A stretch of DNA of 64,000 nt from Gemmatimonadota bacterium (GCA_022820995.1 JAJEEM010000059.1:171831-235830); one strand, 5' to 3'; counted from the first letter of the stretch, positions 8,983 through 17,722 are shown. Made by a program: numbers and translations. The notes: generated by a model not told the origin, from the letters alone.

Positions 8983-9108
8983 ATGAAACGGCCTCTCCGC
9001 GCTCCGCTCATCATCCTGGCCGCCGGTTGCAGCAACGCCCCACCGCTCCGTGGTCTGCCGGGCGCACAGGCGATCCCGAAGCGGCGTTGGACACGGATCG
9101 GAGCGTAG
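8983..9108 (+). CDS. Small putative lipoprotein (41 aa)
   Basis: ATG at 8983 is preceded by TAGAGGC, a fair ribosome site at good spacing. It opens a 41-codon frame with a positive N-terminus (MKRPLRAP), a hydrophobic stretch and the lipobox LAAGC (Cys16), then about 25 polar residues. It ends 4 nt before the next lipoprotein start. It could be a tiny lipoprotein, a translational leader, or a decayed copy of a longer lipoprotein. No family is recognised. Confidence 0.35.
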   Translation: MKRPLRAPLIILAAGCSNAPPLRGLPGAQAIPKRRWTRIGA

Positions 9109-9112
9109 TGCG

Positions 9113-9706
9113 ATGAGGAGCAAAGCGACGCTGATCGCCACCATGTGTGTCGCCGTCCATGCGTGTTCGAACTCGCTCGAGACTCAAGATGCGACGCTCC
9201 TGATACAGGTGAACGCCCGGGAACAGCGACTTCCCTGGCCGCCGGACGACAGCGGCCGGGAAGTGACGCTCGTCAATGCGCTCGACGATCCGCGCGGTTT
9301 GGCGGGCTTCGTACTCGAGATCGGCAGTGTCGACCCGCGCATGACGTTCACCGCTCCCGACTTCGCCGACGGCGTGCGGGAGTTCCGCGTGCCGGATTCC
9401 GGTGAGATGAGGTTCGCCGCACGGCTGGTGCAGGACGACCGTGTTGTCGCGGAAGGCTCAGGCGTGTGGACTCTCGAGCCGAACGTCGAGTGGCGACTAA
9501 GGGTGAACCGCGCGCCATTTCCGCCGGATCAACCGCTGGGGTTCACGTTGAACGACATCAACAAGAGGAACCCGCCCTGCGGCTGGTGGTGGTGCTGGCG
9601 TAACTGGCGGTTCCCGATTACGGACGATGCAGCGAACTACGAGTACGAGGCGCTGTGGCTGTCGCTTCACCGCATTCACCCCGACGAGTGCGTAGACGTT
9701 TGCTGA
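9113..9706 (+). CDS. Putative lipoprotein of unknown function
   Basis: A 197-residue product from ATG 9113; upstream in-frame codons (from 9050) would put an arginine-rich tail before the signal and were rejected. The signal MRSKATLIATMCVAVHAC ends in a lipobox, which predicts a lipid-anchored envelope protein. The middle (about 30-150) reads like a beta-sandwich, with alternating hydrophobics and a VAEGSGVWTLEPNVEWRL segment. The C-terminus is odd: PPCGWWWCWRNWRF is very rich in Trp and Cys, and the chain ends in DECVDVC, so two disulfides are possible. I do not recognise a family. Its stop codon lies inside a strong hairpin. Confidence 0.6.
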   Translation: MRSKATLIATMCVAVHACSNSLETQDATLLIQVNAREQRLPWPPDDSGREVTLVNALDDPRGLAGFVLEIGSVDPRMTFTAPDFADGVREFRVPDSGEMRFAARLVQDDRVVAEGSGVWTLEPNVEWRLRVNRAPFPPDQPLGFTLNDINKRNPPCGWWWCWRNWRFPITDDAANYEYEALWLSLHRIHPDECVDVC

Positions 9707-9731
9707 GCGGCGTTGGGGTGCCGCTCAGCAA
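9700..9731. terminator. Hairpin between convergent genes, probable bidirectional terminator
   Basis: A perfect 12-bp stem (TTGCTGAGCGGC / GCCGCTCAGCAA) with an 8-base loop lies between the converging lipoprotein and sod genes and includes the lipoprotein stop codon TGA (9704-9706). Neither side has a T-run, so it is not a textbook intrinsic terminator. Confidence 0.5.
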
Positions 9732-9772
9732 GGTCCGGGAGCGCCTGTGAACTGCTTCCGTAGCTGCTGGAC

Positions 9773-10384
9773 TCAGCCGGTGGCGGCGGCGTAGCGGGAG
9801 GCCACGGCGGCCCAGTCCACGACGTCCCAGAACGCGGCCAGGTAGTCCGCCCGGCGGTTCTGGTAGTTCAGGTAATACGCGTGCTCCCACACGTCCACGC
9901 CGAGGAGCGGGGTGTCTCCCTGCATCAGCGGGCTGTCCTGGTTCGCGGTGGAGTACACGGAGAGTTCGCCGCCGCCCCCGGCCACGAGCCACGCCCAGCC
10001 GCTGCCGAAGCGGGTGAGCCCGGCCTGCTGAAACGCCGCCTTGAAGTCGTCGAAGGAGCCGCAGGCGCCGTCGATCGCGGCCGCGAGGTGGCCCGAGGGG
10101 CCCCCGCCGCCGTCCGGAGACATCGACGTCCAGAACAGCGAGTGGTTCGAGTGGCCGCCGCCGTGGTTCCGCACGGCTCCGCGGATCGATTCGGGCACGT
10201 CGGCGATGCCGCGGAGCAGGTCCTCCAGGGAGAGGCTCGCAAGGTCGTCGTGACCCTCGAGCGCGCCGTTCAGCATGTTCACGTACACCTGATGATGCTT
10301 GCCGTGGTGGATCTCCATCGTGCGCGCGTCGATCGTCGGTTCGAGCGCATCGTGGGCGTACGGCAGGTCGGGCAAGGCGTGCAT
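9773..10384 (-). CDS. sodA: Superoxide dismutase, Mn/Fe family (Mn-type residues)
   Basis: A 203-residue cytoplasmic SOD that dismutates superoxide. The four metal ligands align with the E. coli Mn enzyme: H26 (MEIHHGKHH), H81 ([11 protein letters not shown]), D164 and H168 ([11 protein letters not shown]). The Gly-rich segment before HSNH and the Gln in TANQDSPL are Mn-type discriminators, though metal choice can be cambialistic. A strong ribosome site GAGGAGG precedes the ATG. The leader contains a GCCCCC/GGGGGC hairpin (10405-10420) of unknown role. The gene is monocistronic. Confidence 0.95.
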   Translation of the reverse strand: MHALPDLPYAHDALEPTIDARTMEIHHGKHHQVYVNMLNGALEGHDDLASLSLEDLLRGIADVPESIRGAVRNHGGGHSNHSLFWTSMSPDGGGGPSGHLAAAIDGACGSFDDFKAAFQQAGLTRFGSGWAWLVAGGGGELSVYSTANQDSPLMQGDTPLLGVDVWEHAYYLNYQNRRADYLAAFWDVVDWAAVASRYAAATG

Positions 10385-10562
10385 CCTACCTCCTCGGAAT
10401 CAAGAGCCCCCGGTCGGGGGCCATCGTGACGAAGACCGAATTCTTCAACCGTCTTCGGCAAGGTATGCGCGCGGTGGGGATCGTGACCAGCCGTCCCGCC
10501 TGCCCCGTGCGGTGACCCGATTCCCGCCGGTCTCGTCTTTCTCCTGTCCAATCGCTTCAACG

Positions 10563-11708
10563 ATGGCAGGAGGGATCGCAGTGGCGGGAAGATGTCGTGC
10601 CCTGGTGGCGGGGCTGCTCGTACTGGCAGCAGCGGGTTGCGGGGATGAACGGGGCATCGTCGGACCGCCGCTGCCCGATCCTCCCTTCGATCCGGAGTTG
10701 GCGGCGAACTCCATCTACTCGCTCCGGTTCGCCGCGGACAACGCGATCGTGGCGCAGGTGCGGACGATCGCCGAGGTGCTCGGGCTGTCCGAACCCCGGT
10801 CGAATCGGGTCGCCCACTCGGAGCTCCGCGGCTCGTCCGATCGCGTCGGTCTCCTCCGGGCGCTCAAGCCGCGTTCGCTCGAACGGGCGGTGGCGAACGT
10901 TGCCGCGAGCCGCGCATCGGGCGGGAAGACGCCGCTCTTCCCGATCAATTTTCTCGGCAAGGAGTTCATCTTCGACGCGTCCGTCGACGCGTACGTGGAG
11001 TACGGGGACGGCGGTCCGGAAAACGGGGTCAGGTTCGAGTTGTATGTCGTCGATCTTTCCTCCGGTCTCCCCGCGCTTCCGCTGCAGCCGTTCGGATTCG
11101 TGGATCTCACGGACGAGAGCGACGCGGTGTCCGCGCGGTTGCGGGTGCGGGCTTTCGACACGAGCGGGGGCGGGACCCGGCGCGTCGCGGACTACGTCGT
11201 GGACGGCGCCTTCGCATCCGACGCGAACGGCGTGTCGGTGAGCCTGCTCGCCGAGGGCTTCGCGGAAGACCATAACGGGCGCTTCGACTTCGAACTCGAC
11301 GAGCTGCTTGAGTTCGATGACGCGGCCGGCATGACCCATGTCAAGTCGAAACACCGCGTGCTCTCGGCCGAGGCGACCGAGGTGCGATTGCAGGTCGGCG
11401 GCGGCCTGTCGGCGGATGGGTCGCACGCGGATCTCGTCTTCCGCATGGACATCGATGGCTCGGCCGGGCGTACGTTCGTCGACCTCGCCGTCGTGAACGG
11501 GGCGCAGGAGGGAGAGATCCGCCAGGCGGGGCGCGTGGAGGCCCTCGTGGAGGGCACCGTCGAAGCGCCTGTCTTCGTCGATGCCGCGGGACGGGGATTC
11601 ACCAACTCCGAACTTGCGGCCCTCGACGAAATCCTGTTCGGCATCGACGACGTGCTGGCCTTCGCGGGCGAGGCCTACGTTCCGCTCGCCGACCTCTTCG
11701 CCTACTGA
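10563..11708 (+). CDS. Putative secreted lipoprotein of unknown function
   Basis: A 381-residue product. The start at ATG 10563 puts a signal with the lipobox LAAAGCGDE at the N-terminus (Cys near residue 22); an in-frame extension to 10299 is arginine-rich read-through. The mature part begins with a Pro/Asp-rich linker, then a helical segment (about 40-110) and repeated beta strands with SVSLLAEG, VRLQVGGGLSADG and FVDLAVVNGAQ. The C-terminus returns to helix. No catalytic motif or known family is recognised. It is flanked by the divergent sod gene and the convergent FAD/Fe-S subunit gene. Confidence 0.7.
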   Translation: MAGGIAVAGRCRALVAGLLVLAAAGCGDERGIVGPPLPDPPFDPELAANSIYSLRFAADNAIVAQVRTIAEVLGLSEPRSNRVAHSELRGSSDRVGLLRALKPRSLERAVANVAASRASGGKTPLFPINFLGKEFIFDASVDAYVEYGDGGPENGVRFELYVVDLSSGLPALPLQPFGFVDLTDESDAVSARLRVRAFDTSGGGTRRVADYVVDGAFASDANGVSVSLLAEGFAEDHNGRFDFELDELLEFDDAAGMTHVKSKHRVLSAEATEVRLQVGGGLSADGSHADLVFRMDIDGSAGRTFVDLAVVNGAQEGEIRQAGRVEALVEGTVEAPVFVDAAGRGFTNSELAALDEILFGIDDVLAFAGEAYVPLADLFAY

Positions 11709-11719
11709 TCCGAGGGGGG

Positions 11720-12715
11720 TCAGGCGGCGGCGATCTCGTTGAGGGCGCGGCGGACGAGCACGGGGATCATGGCGCGGCGCCACTCCGGATCGACCGTGAT
11801 GTTGGAGAGCGGGTGACACTGGCGGAACGCCTGCTCGGCCACCGCCTCGATCACGCTCGCGCCGAGGCGATTCCCCACGGCGGCGTCCTCGACCTTCCCG
11901 ACGTGGCGGGGATAGGCGCCCATCGCTGAGACGACGAGGCGAAAGTCGGACACGCGGCCGTCGTCGTCGCGCGCGACGCGCACCGCCAGGTTGGCGAGGG
12001 GAAAATCGATCGCCGCGCGGGGCCGGAGTTTCTGAAACGCAATCTGCGTACCTGGGGGCGGCCGCGGAACGCGGATCGCGACGACGAGTTCGCTCCTCCC
12101 GATGGATCGGTTCCAGATCCCGTCGGAAGTGAAGAACCGCCGTATCGGCACGTCGCGCGTCCCGTCCCCGTCCGCGACTTCGAGGACCGCGTCGAGCACC
12201 GCGAGCACGGGAGGCGTATCCGCCGAGTGCGCCGCGACGCAGCGGGTGCCGCCCTTCACGACGTGGCAGAGGTCGCCGTCCTTCTTCAGGCAGTAGCCGA
12301 GCGCCTTCCGCCAGAACTTCGTCTGGTTGTAGTACGCGCACCGCGTGTCGAGACAGACGTTGCCGCCGATGGTGCCGACGCGCCGCAACTGCGGACCCGA
12401 CACGAGTTCGGCGGCCCGGGCCAGGCTGGGGAGCTGCGCGAGGATGTCCGGGTGGGTCGCGACCGAAGTCAGCGTCTCCGCCGCCCCGATGCGGATCTCG
12501 TCCGCGGTGGAGACGATCCCGCGCATCTCCCGCACGCGGCTGAGGGCGACGAGGTGGCCGGGCGTGAACAGCCCGTGCTTCATGTTGGGGACGAGGTCGG
12601 TCCCCCCGGCGATGGGCATCGCGTCGTCGCCATGGTGGGCGAGCAGCGACAGCGCCTCGTCGAGCGCGCGCGGCATGTGGTATTCGTACGGATGAAGCCT
12701 GAGCATGTTCGGCAA
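11720..12715 (-). CDS. FAD-binding molybdopterin-dehydrogenase subunit, 4-hydroxybenzoyl-CoA reductase beta-type with extra Fe-S loop
   Basis: A 331-residue member of the CoxM/XDH FAD-subunit family: PIAGGTDLVPNMK (34-46), TIGGNVCLDTRC (115-126) and the CO-dehydrogenase flavin C-terminal domain (about 220-331). It also has the loop typical of 4-hydroxybenzoyl-CoA reductase beta: C126, C142, C150 and C159, spaced C-x15-C-x7-C-x8-C, which in HcrB ligates an additional [4Fe-4S] cluster. In characterised enzymes this subunit feeds low-potential electrons to a molybdenum subunit for reductive dehydroxylation. The Mo and 2Fe-2S partners are not in the window and the gene stands alone between oppositely oriented neighbours. 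Either the partners are elsewhere or the protein has another role. Confidence 0.85.
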   Translation of the reverse strand: MPNMLRLHPYEYHMPRALDEALSLLAHHGDDAMPIAGGTDLVPNMKHGLFTPGHLVALSRVREMRGIVSTADEIRIGAAETLTSVATHPDILAQLPSLARAAELVSGPQLRRVGTIGGNVCLDTRCAYYNQTKFWRKALGYCLKKDGDLCHVVKGGTRCVAAHSADTPPVLAVLDAVLEVADGDGTRDVPIRRFFTSDGIWNRSIGRSELVVAIRVPRPPPGTQIAFQKLRPRAAIDFPLANLAVRVARDDDGRVSDFRLVVSAMGAYPRHVGKVEDAAVGNRLGASVIEAVAEQAFRQCHPLSNITVDPEWRRAMIPVLVRRALNEIAAA

Positions 12716-12782
12716 ACTATCGTATGGGCCGGATGGCGCTCAAATGGGTCGGACGGCGCTCGAACCTGAGACCGGAGGAGAG

Positions 12783-13559
12783 GTGGACCCCGATTCGCTG
12801 AGGGAATTCGCGGCGGAACTGGCCGAGGAGTCGGGCCGGGCGATCGCGGGCATGTTCCGCCATCCCGACCTGGCCGTGGAATCGAAGACGGACGAATCGC
12901 CCGTCACCGTGGCGGACCGCTACGCCGAGACGCTCCTCCGCGACCGGATTCTGGAGCGCTTTCCCGACCATGGGATCGTCGGGGAGGAGTTCGGTCCGCA
13001 GAACGACGACGCGGAATACGTCTGGGTGCTGGACCCGATCGACGGGACGATCTCCTTCGTCGCGGGCGTCCCCCTGTTCGGGACGCTCATCGGGCTGCTG
13101 CGCGACGAGGAGCCGATCCTGGGGGTGATCCACCAGCCGATCACGCGCGAACTCGCCATCGGCACCCCGTCGGGGACGACCTTCAACGGGGAGGCGGTGA
13201 GGGTCCGCGAAGACGTCTCGCTGTCGGAGGCGACGCTCCTGACGACGGATCCGGGAGCGGTCGGCCGGCACCGGAACCTCGCCGGGTTCGAGGCGCTGTG
13301 GTCGAGAACGGCGCTGTACCGGGGCTGGGGCGACTGTTACGGATATCTCATGGTCGCGACGGGGCGGGCCGACATCATGCTCGATCCGATCATGCATCCG
13401 TGGGACATTGCGGCGCTGGTCCCGGTGATCAGGGGCGCGGGAGGGGTGATCACGACATGGGAGGGGGACGATCCCATCGGCGGCGCGTCGACGGTGGCGG
13501 CCGCGCCGGCGCTGCACAGCGAAGTGATGGAAATCCTGAACGGAACTGGAACGTCATGA
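12783..13559 (+). CDS. Inositol monophosphatase-family phosphatase (HisN/histidinol-phosphatase-like)
   Basis: A 258-residue Mg-dependent sugar/amino-alcohol phosphatase. Metal ligands are visible in IVGEEFG (66-71), WVLDPIDGTISF (81-92) and HPWDIAAL (205-212). The WVLDPIDGT-x-F-x-x-G-x-P-x-F-G-T-L pattern is closer to bacterial HisN and 3'-phosphoadenosine-type phosphatases than to SuhB. I prefer GTG 12783, which follows GGAGGAG closely; ATG 12744 is the main alternative and lacks a ribosome site. The stop overlaps the next start by ATGA, so it is coupled to the amidohydrolase-like lipoprotein although no functional link is obvious. Substrate unknown. Confidence 0.85.
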   Translation: MDPDSLREFAAELAEESGRAIAGMFRHPDLAVESKTDESPVTVADRYAETLLRDRILERFPDHGIVGEEFGPQNDDAEYVWVLDPIDGTISFVAGVPLFGTLIGLLRDEEPILGVIHQPITRELAIGTPSGTTFNGEAVRVREDVSLSEATLLTTDPGAVGRHRNLAGFEALWSRTALYRGWGDCYGYLMVATGRADIMLDPIMHPWDIAALVPVIRGAGGVITTWEGDDPIGGASTVAAAPALHSEVMEILNGTGTS

Positions 13560-14812
13560 CGGGAACGAAACGCTACCCGGCGGCGTTGGCCGCTCTTCTG
13601 GCCGGCCTCGCGGCGTGCGGCGGGCCGGGCGCGATCGTGGTCGACAACGCGAACATCATCGACGGCACGGGGGCCGTGTGGCCCACGGGGCGGCTCGTCG
13701 TAGTCGACGGCCTGGTGACGTGCGTGGGGGCGCAGGCCGACTGCGCCGAGCCGGCGGGCGTGGAAGTGCTCGACGCCGATGGCTTCTGGGTGGTGCCGGG
13801 GCTGATCGATGTGAAGGAGGCCACGGAGGTGCCGAGCAACGAGCAAGCCGCCTACCTGGCCTTTCTGCTCGGCGTCACGACGGCGGCCATCACGGAGATC
13901 GCGGAGGGGCCCGAGGGGGAGCCGCTGCCGCCGACGGGCAGCGATGACGCGCGCATTCCCGTGCCGCGGCCGGCAACGCCCGTCGACGAACCGACGTACC
14001 CGCTCGGTCTCTTCGGCCAGGCGCTCGCCGCCACGATCCCGACGGACGTGAGCGGGCCGCCCGGCCGCGAGGAGCGGGACCTCCAACTCTACGCGCGCTC
14101 GCGGTCGACGCTGGCCGACCGCGAGGCGCTGCTGGACTCCGCCCGCGCGATGGGGGCCCGGGGCGCCGCGTTCGCGCCGCGCCTCCTGGAGCAGGAGCGC
14201 TGGGCGGCCCCCTACCGGCTTCCGCACGGGATGAACCGCCTCGTCGGATTCGCGATGGTCGCGGAGCGCATTCAGGACCGGCTTCTTCCCGACCGCACGG
14301 CCGCCGAGGGCGAGCGGTTGAGTGCGGCGCTGGAGGTGCTCCGCGAGTTCGTGCGGGAGTTCCACGCCGCCGGAGGGTCCGTCTCCACGGCCACGAACGG
14401 CGCGCTCGCGCCGGGGCTGGCGCTGCATGAGGAGATGGACGCGCTCGTCGCGGCCGGACTGACGGCGGAGGACGCCCTCTACGCCGCCACGCGCGAGGCG
14501 GCCCGCCACCTGGGACTCGAGGAGTCGCGGGGGACGCTGGAGCCGGGCAAGCTGGGGGACTTTCTCATTCTCGAGAACGATCCGCGCCTGGACATATCGC
14601 TCACGCAGACGGTGTCCCGCGTGGGCAAGGGCGGAGTCCTGTACGATCCGCCCACGCTCTTCGACGCCCTGCTCGACACTCCCGGAAACCGGGTCTCCGA
14701 CAATCCCGTGCGGCTCGTGATCGGCGGGGCGGCGCTCCTGCTCACGCTGCTCCTCTTCGCGCGCGGCGTCCGCAACCATCGCCGTTCGCTGGGTCCGCGC
14801 ATCGTGTCCTGA
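13556..14812 (+). CDS. Amidohydrolase-like lipoprotein lacking metal-binding motifs
   Basis: A 418-residue protein with the signal lipobox LAACGG (Cys near 21). The start of an amidohydrolase/imidazolonepropionase composite domain is clear (NANIIDGTGAVWPTGRLVVVDG, then WVVPGLIDVK), as is its end (LHEEMDALVAAGLTAEDALYAATREAARHLG and GTLEPGKLGDFLILENDP). The HxH metal motif that should follow GLID is replaced by KEA, and the later metal histidines and Asp are not seen; the central barrel is shortened. A C-terminal membrane helix (LVIGGAALLLTLLLFARGV) is unusual for the family. It is probably not a metal hydrolase. It overlaps the upstream phosphatase gene by 4 nt. Confidence 0.75.
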   Translation: MTGTKRYPAALAALLAGLAACGGPGAIVVDNANIIDGTGAVWPTGRLVVVDGLVTCVGAQADCAEPAGVEVLDADGFWVVPGLIDVKEATEVPSNEQAAYLAFLLGVTTAAITEIAEGPEGEPLPPTGSDDARIPVPRPATPVDEPTYPLGLFGQALAATIPTDVSGPPGREERDLQLYARSRSTLADREALLDSARAMGARGAAFAPRLLEQERWAAPYRLPHGMNRLVGFAMVAERIQDRLLPDRTAAEGERLSAALEVLREFVREFHAAGGSVSTATNGALAPGLALHEEMDALVAAGLTAEDALYAATREAARHLGLEESRGTLEPGKLGDFLILENDPRLDISLTQTVSRVGKGGVLYDPPTLFDALLDTPGNRVSDNPVRLVIGGAALLLTLLLFARGVRNHRRSLGPRIVS

Positions 14813-14839
14813 CGGATACCTGGGCGGCTGCCGGCCCGG

Positions 14840-16333
14840 CTACCAGAACGGTTCCGCCGCGACGAAGGTGCGCCAGGACTCGATCAGGCCCGGCTCCGCG
14901 GAACGGACCCGTTCGTCGCACCAGTCGCGGACGCGCGACGCCCCGTCGACCGCGGTCGGATCGGCCGCGGCCAGCTCCCGCGAGATCTGCCGCGCGACCG
15001 CCGCGTCGTTCAGGCGGCCGAGATCGTCCTGCAGCGACGAGAGACGTCGAAGACAGCTTCCCGTCGCCTGGCCCGGGAACAGGCTCCGTGAGTAGTCGCC
15101 CGCATAGCGGAGCTTCTTGACCGCGATTCTGACCCGGTGACGCTCCGGCTCGCCGAGGCGGTCGAAGCCCTTACCCGCCTTCATCAGGCTGCGGTATCTC
15201 GCGGCCAGCCTGTCCCTCGCCGTCTCCACGAGGGGTTCGCCGCTGTCCCGCGCGACGAGTCCGCCGCCGTGCGCGACCTGTAGCAGATCGAGGATGAACC
15301 GGTTGAACCGCCGGCCGAGGATCAGCTTGCGGTTCGATTCATGGGCCGCGTCCCGCCGTTCCCGGGCGGCGTCGCGAAGCCGCAGCAACGACGAGACTCC
15401 CGGGTTCGCGTCGATCACGGCAGGCAGCGTATCGAGCAAAAAGACATCGAGGTCGCGTGCCGGGCCCAGCCGCTTGAGCGCACGCCGGGCCTCGCGGTTC
15501 AGGGCAGCGGCGCGGGACCCGAGATGGGGTTTGAGGAAGAGGAGCGCCGAACGCAGCCGCCGCAGCGAGACGCGCAGCTGGTGGATGCCATCGGGATCGC
15601 CGGCCTCCAGCACCGGAGCGAGATTCCCCGTCACGTGGACGGACGCCGCCCGGACCACCTTCGCGAGCGCCCGGTCGATCGAGTCCGCCGTATCGAGTTT
15701 CGCTCGGGCCGCCCTGACGGCGGGCGGGGAGGTGCCGAGGAGCAGATCCGTGCCTGTCGCCGCCTTGGAGCGCGTCCCGACCGCGAGGCGACGCTTCGCC
15801 AGGAGTTCGCGCGCGCCCGCCAGCATGTCCCTCACCGGCCCGCGCAGCAGTTCCAACTCCAGTTCGGCCACCGGCGTCTCACGTCCGCCCGCCGCGATCC
15901 GGCCCGTGTCCAGCGACGCCTCGACCCGCGCGTCGCCCATCCAGACCTCCCTTTTCGTGCGCTCGATATCGGTGAGGAAGGTGCGGTTCAGCGCGTCGGA
16001 GTCCGCGATCCCGAGGTCGCCGAGGGGCACCTCCGCGGGGAGTTGGTCGAGCCTCGGCGCCCCGTCGTCGCGGGTCGCGGGCGGCAGGGGTGATGTCCAC
16101 TCGCCACGGGTCAGTCCATCCCCTTCGTCCCGCTTCAGGGTCAACTCCCGGGCGCCGCCTCGACTTCGGATTCTGAGCGCGTAGCCGCGGCGCCGGAGAT
16201 GGCCTTCCGGCGTGTCGTAGTAGGTCGTCAGCAGCCGTTCGCGGGCCGGTCGACTTCCGCCAAGGTCGTCGAAGGCCGCGGACAGCTCATCGTCGACTCC
16301 GGTGAGCTTGACCTCGATTTCAACCGTGCTCAC
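14840..16333 (-). CDS. CYTH-CHAD domain protein (polyphosphate-associated)
   Basis: A 497-residue two-domain protein. The N-terminal CYTH/triphosphate-tunnel domain (1-200) begins with EIEVKL, the ExExK phosphate-binding signature, and continues with TTYYDTPEGHLRRRGYALRIR and ELELELL. The C-terminal CHAD domain (about 215-490) has the expected histidine-centred helices: GIHQLRVSLRRLRSALLFLKP and RHRVRIAVKKLRYAGDYS. CHAD domains bind polyphosphate and CYTH enzymes hydrolyse triphosphates. It starts 6 nt after the aminotransferase stop, so the two are co-transcribed. A PiT phosphate transporter is divergent from this operon, which fits a phosphate-storage role (inference). Confidence 0.92.
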   Translation of the reverse strand: MSTVEIEVKLTGVDDELSAAFDDLGGSRPARERLLTTYYDTPEGHLRRRGYALRIRSRGGARELTLKRDEGDGLTRGEWTSPLPPATRDDGAPRLDQLPAEVPLGDLGIADSDALNRTFLTDIERTKREVWMGDARVEASLDTGRIAAGGRETPVAELELELLRGPVRDMLAGARELLAKRRLAVGTRSKAATGTDLLLGTSPPAVRAARAKLDTADSIDRALAKVVRAASVHVTGNLAPVLEAGDPDGIHQLRVSLRRLRSALLFLKPHLGSRAAALNREARRALKRLGPARDLDVFLLDTLPAVIDANPGVSSLLRLRDAARERRDAAHESNRKLILGRRFNRFILDLLQVAHGGGLVARDSGEPLVETARDRLAARYRSLMKAGKGFDRLGEPERHRVRIAVKKLRYAGDYSRSLFPGQATGSCLRRLSSLQDDLGRLNDAAVARQISRELAAADPTAVDGASRVRDWCDERVRSAEPGLIESWRTFVAAEPFW

Positions 16334-16339
16334 GGGCCG

Positions 16340-17461
16340 CTACGCCACCGCCGCGTACGCCTCCTCGAGGAGGGCCGCCACCCGGTCGAGGGCCTCGTCG
16401 AGTTCCGCGGCCGGGTTTCCGAAACCGATCCGCAGGTAGCGATCCATGCCGAAATGGTCGCCCGGCACGAGCAGGACGCCCTTCTCGGCCCGCAGCCGCT
16501 CCGCCAGTTCGGTGGAGTTGATGTCGAGACCGTAGCGCACGTAGCAGATCGCGCCGGCATCCGGGGCGCGGTAGGAGAACAGGTCCGCGCGGTGATCGAG
16601 CCAGCGGGTGACGCGGGAGAGGTTGGTCCGGATGATCCCCCGGGTCCGCTCGAGTACGCGGGGGCGCACGTCGGCGCTCAGCACGCGGCGTGCCGTGACG
16701 TCCGAGAGCGTGGCCGGCGTGATCGTCGTGTAGTCCTTCCGGCTCCAGAACTCCTCGTGCATGTGCGCCGGCGCCGTGATCCAGCCGAGCCGGAGCCCCG
16801 GAAGCGCGTACGCCTTCGAGAGGGAGTTCGTCACGATCACCCGGTCGTAGCGGCCCCAGAAGCTCGGCGTCTCCGGGCCCTCGACCTCCGCCCCCGTGTA
16901 GACCTCGTCCGCCAGGATCCAGGCCCCGGCCGCCTCCGCCGCCTCGACGATCTCGTCCATTGCCGCTTCGGTGAGGACGGATCCCGTCGGGTTGTTGGGG
17001 TTCGTGACGATGACGAGACGCGTACCGGGCGTGATGACGTCGGCGGCGCTTCCCGGCTCGGGCTGCCAGCCGAGATCCTCCCTCAGTTTCCACGAGACGA
17101 CATCGGCGCCGAGCCCCCGCGCGATTCCCGGCGTCTGGCCGTAGGTCGGCTCCAGCGCCACCACGCGGTCTCCCGCCGAGACGAGGCTCCAGAGGACCAC
17201 GTAGTTCGCCTCGGCCCCGCCCGTCGTGGCGATGATGTTGTCGGGGACCGCCCCCTCGTACAGCTCCGCGATCGCCGCCTTCAGCGGATCGGAACCGTCG
17301 CTCTGGCCGTACTCCAGGCGAACGTCCGCCGGGTCCAGGTCGATGAGGTCCAGGAGTTCGGAAAGGGTGAGCGGATGAACGCCGCTCTCGGATATGTTGT
17401 AGTCCACGCGGTGCTCGAACGTGGACTGCCACCGCTCCATCAGGAATGGGGGGACACGCAT
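16340..17461 (-). CDS. PLP-dependent aminotransferase, class I/II
   Basis: A 373-residue fold-type I aminotransferase. The Schiff-base lysine is K216 in TNSLSKAYALPGLRLGW; VTNPNNPTG (152-160) and ADEVY (184-188) supply the usual PLP contacts, and the C-terminal substrate Arg lies in YLRIGFGNP. The N-terminus (MRVPPFLMERWQ, ESGVHPLTLSELL) differs from AspC/HisC and resembles uncharacterised aminotransferases related to capreomycidine-synthase-like proteins. Substrate not assigned. It is the first gene of an operon with the CYTH-CHAD gene; no metabolic connection is obvious. Confidence 0.85.
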   Translation of the reverse strand: MRVPPFLMERWQSTFEHRVDYNISESGVHPLTLSELLDLIDLDPADVRLEYGQSDGSDPLKAAIAELYEGAVPDNIIATTGGAEANYVVLWSLVSAGDRVVALEPTYGQTPGIARGLGADVVSWKLREDLGWQPEPGSAADVITPGTRLVIVTNPNNPTGSVLTEAAMDEIVEAAEAAGAWILADEVYTGAEVEGPETPSFWGRYDRVIVTNSLSKAYALPGLRLGWITAPAHMHEEFWSRKDYTTITPATLSDVTARRVLSADVRPRVLERTRGIIRTNLSRVTRWLDHRADLFSYRAPDAGAICYVRYGLDINSTELAERLRAEKGVLLVPGDHFGMDRYLRIGFGNPAAELDEALDRVAALLEEAYAAVA

Positions 17462-17643
17462 CTTGGCTCCTGCGGTTTGATCGGGTGTGTTCGCGTTCAG
17501 ATCTTGCGACTCTGGAGGATACCGAAATGGCGCCGGGACAGGAACAGAGAACCGCTGATCGCCTTGGGGAAGACGAGGGTGGGCGGGGCTGACGTAACAG
17601 TCTCGTCACGGCGCTTGCCCGCCCGCCGAAACGGCCTAGGGTT

Positions 17644-17658
17644 GGCGCTGAAAGCGCC
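17644..17658 (+). other. Small hairpin in the leader of the phosphate transporter
   Basis: GGCGCT-GAA-AGCGCC forms a 6-bp stem with a 3-base loop about 65 nt before the likely PiT start, in the 261-bp divergent region 17462-17722. The region also holds a short ATG frame (17677-17718) that stops before the transporter. Function unknown. Confidence 0.25.
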
Positions 17659-17722
17659 GCTCGCGCGACAGTCGGCATGATGGTGTTCCGGATCCAGACA
17701 GCCCCAGCCAGGCGTTGATCCC

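Noticed and set aside
10405..10420. GCCCCC-GGTC-GGGGGC hairpin as a terminator
   Set aside because: It lies in the 5' leader of sod and has no T-run; position does not fit termination of a known upstream gene.
12705..12782. Start of the inositol-phosphatase-family gene at 12705
   Set aside because: It would overlap the divergent FAD-subunit gene and has no ribosome site; 12783 or 12744 is more sensible.
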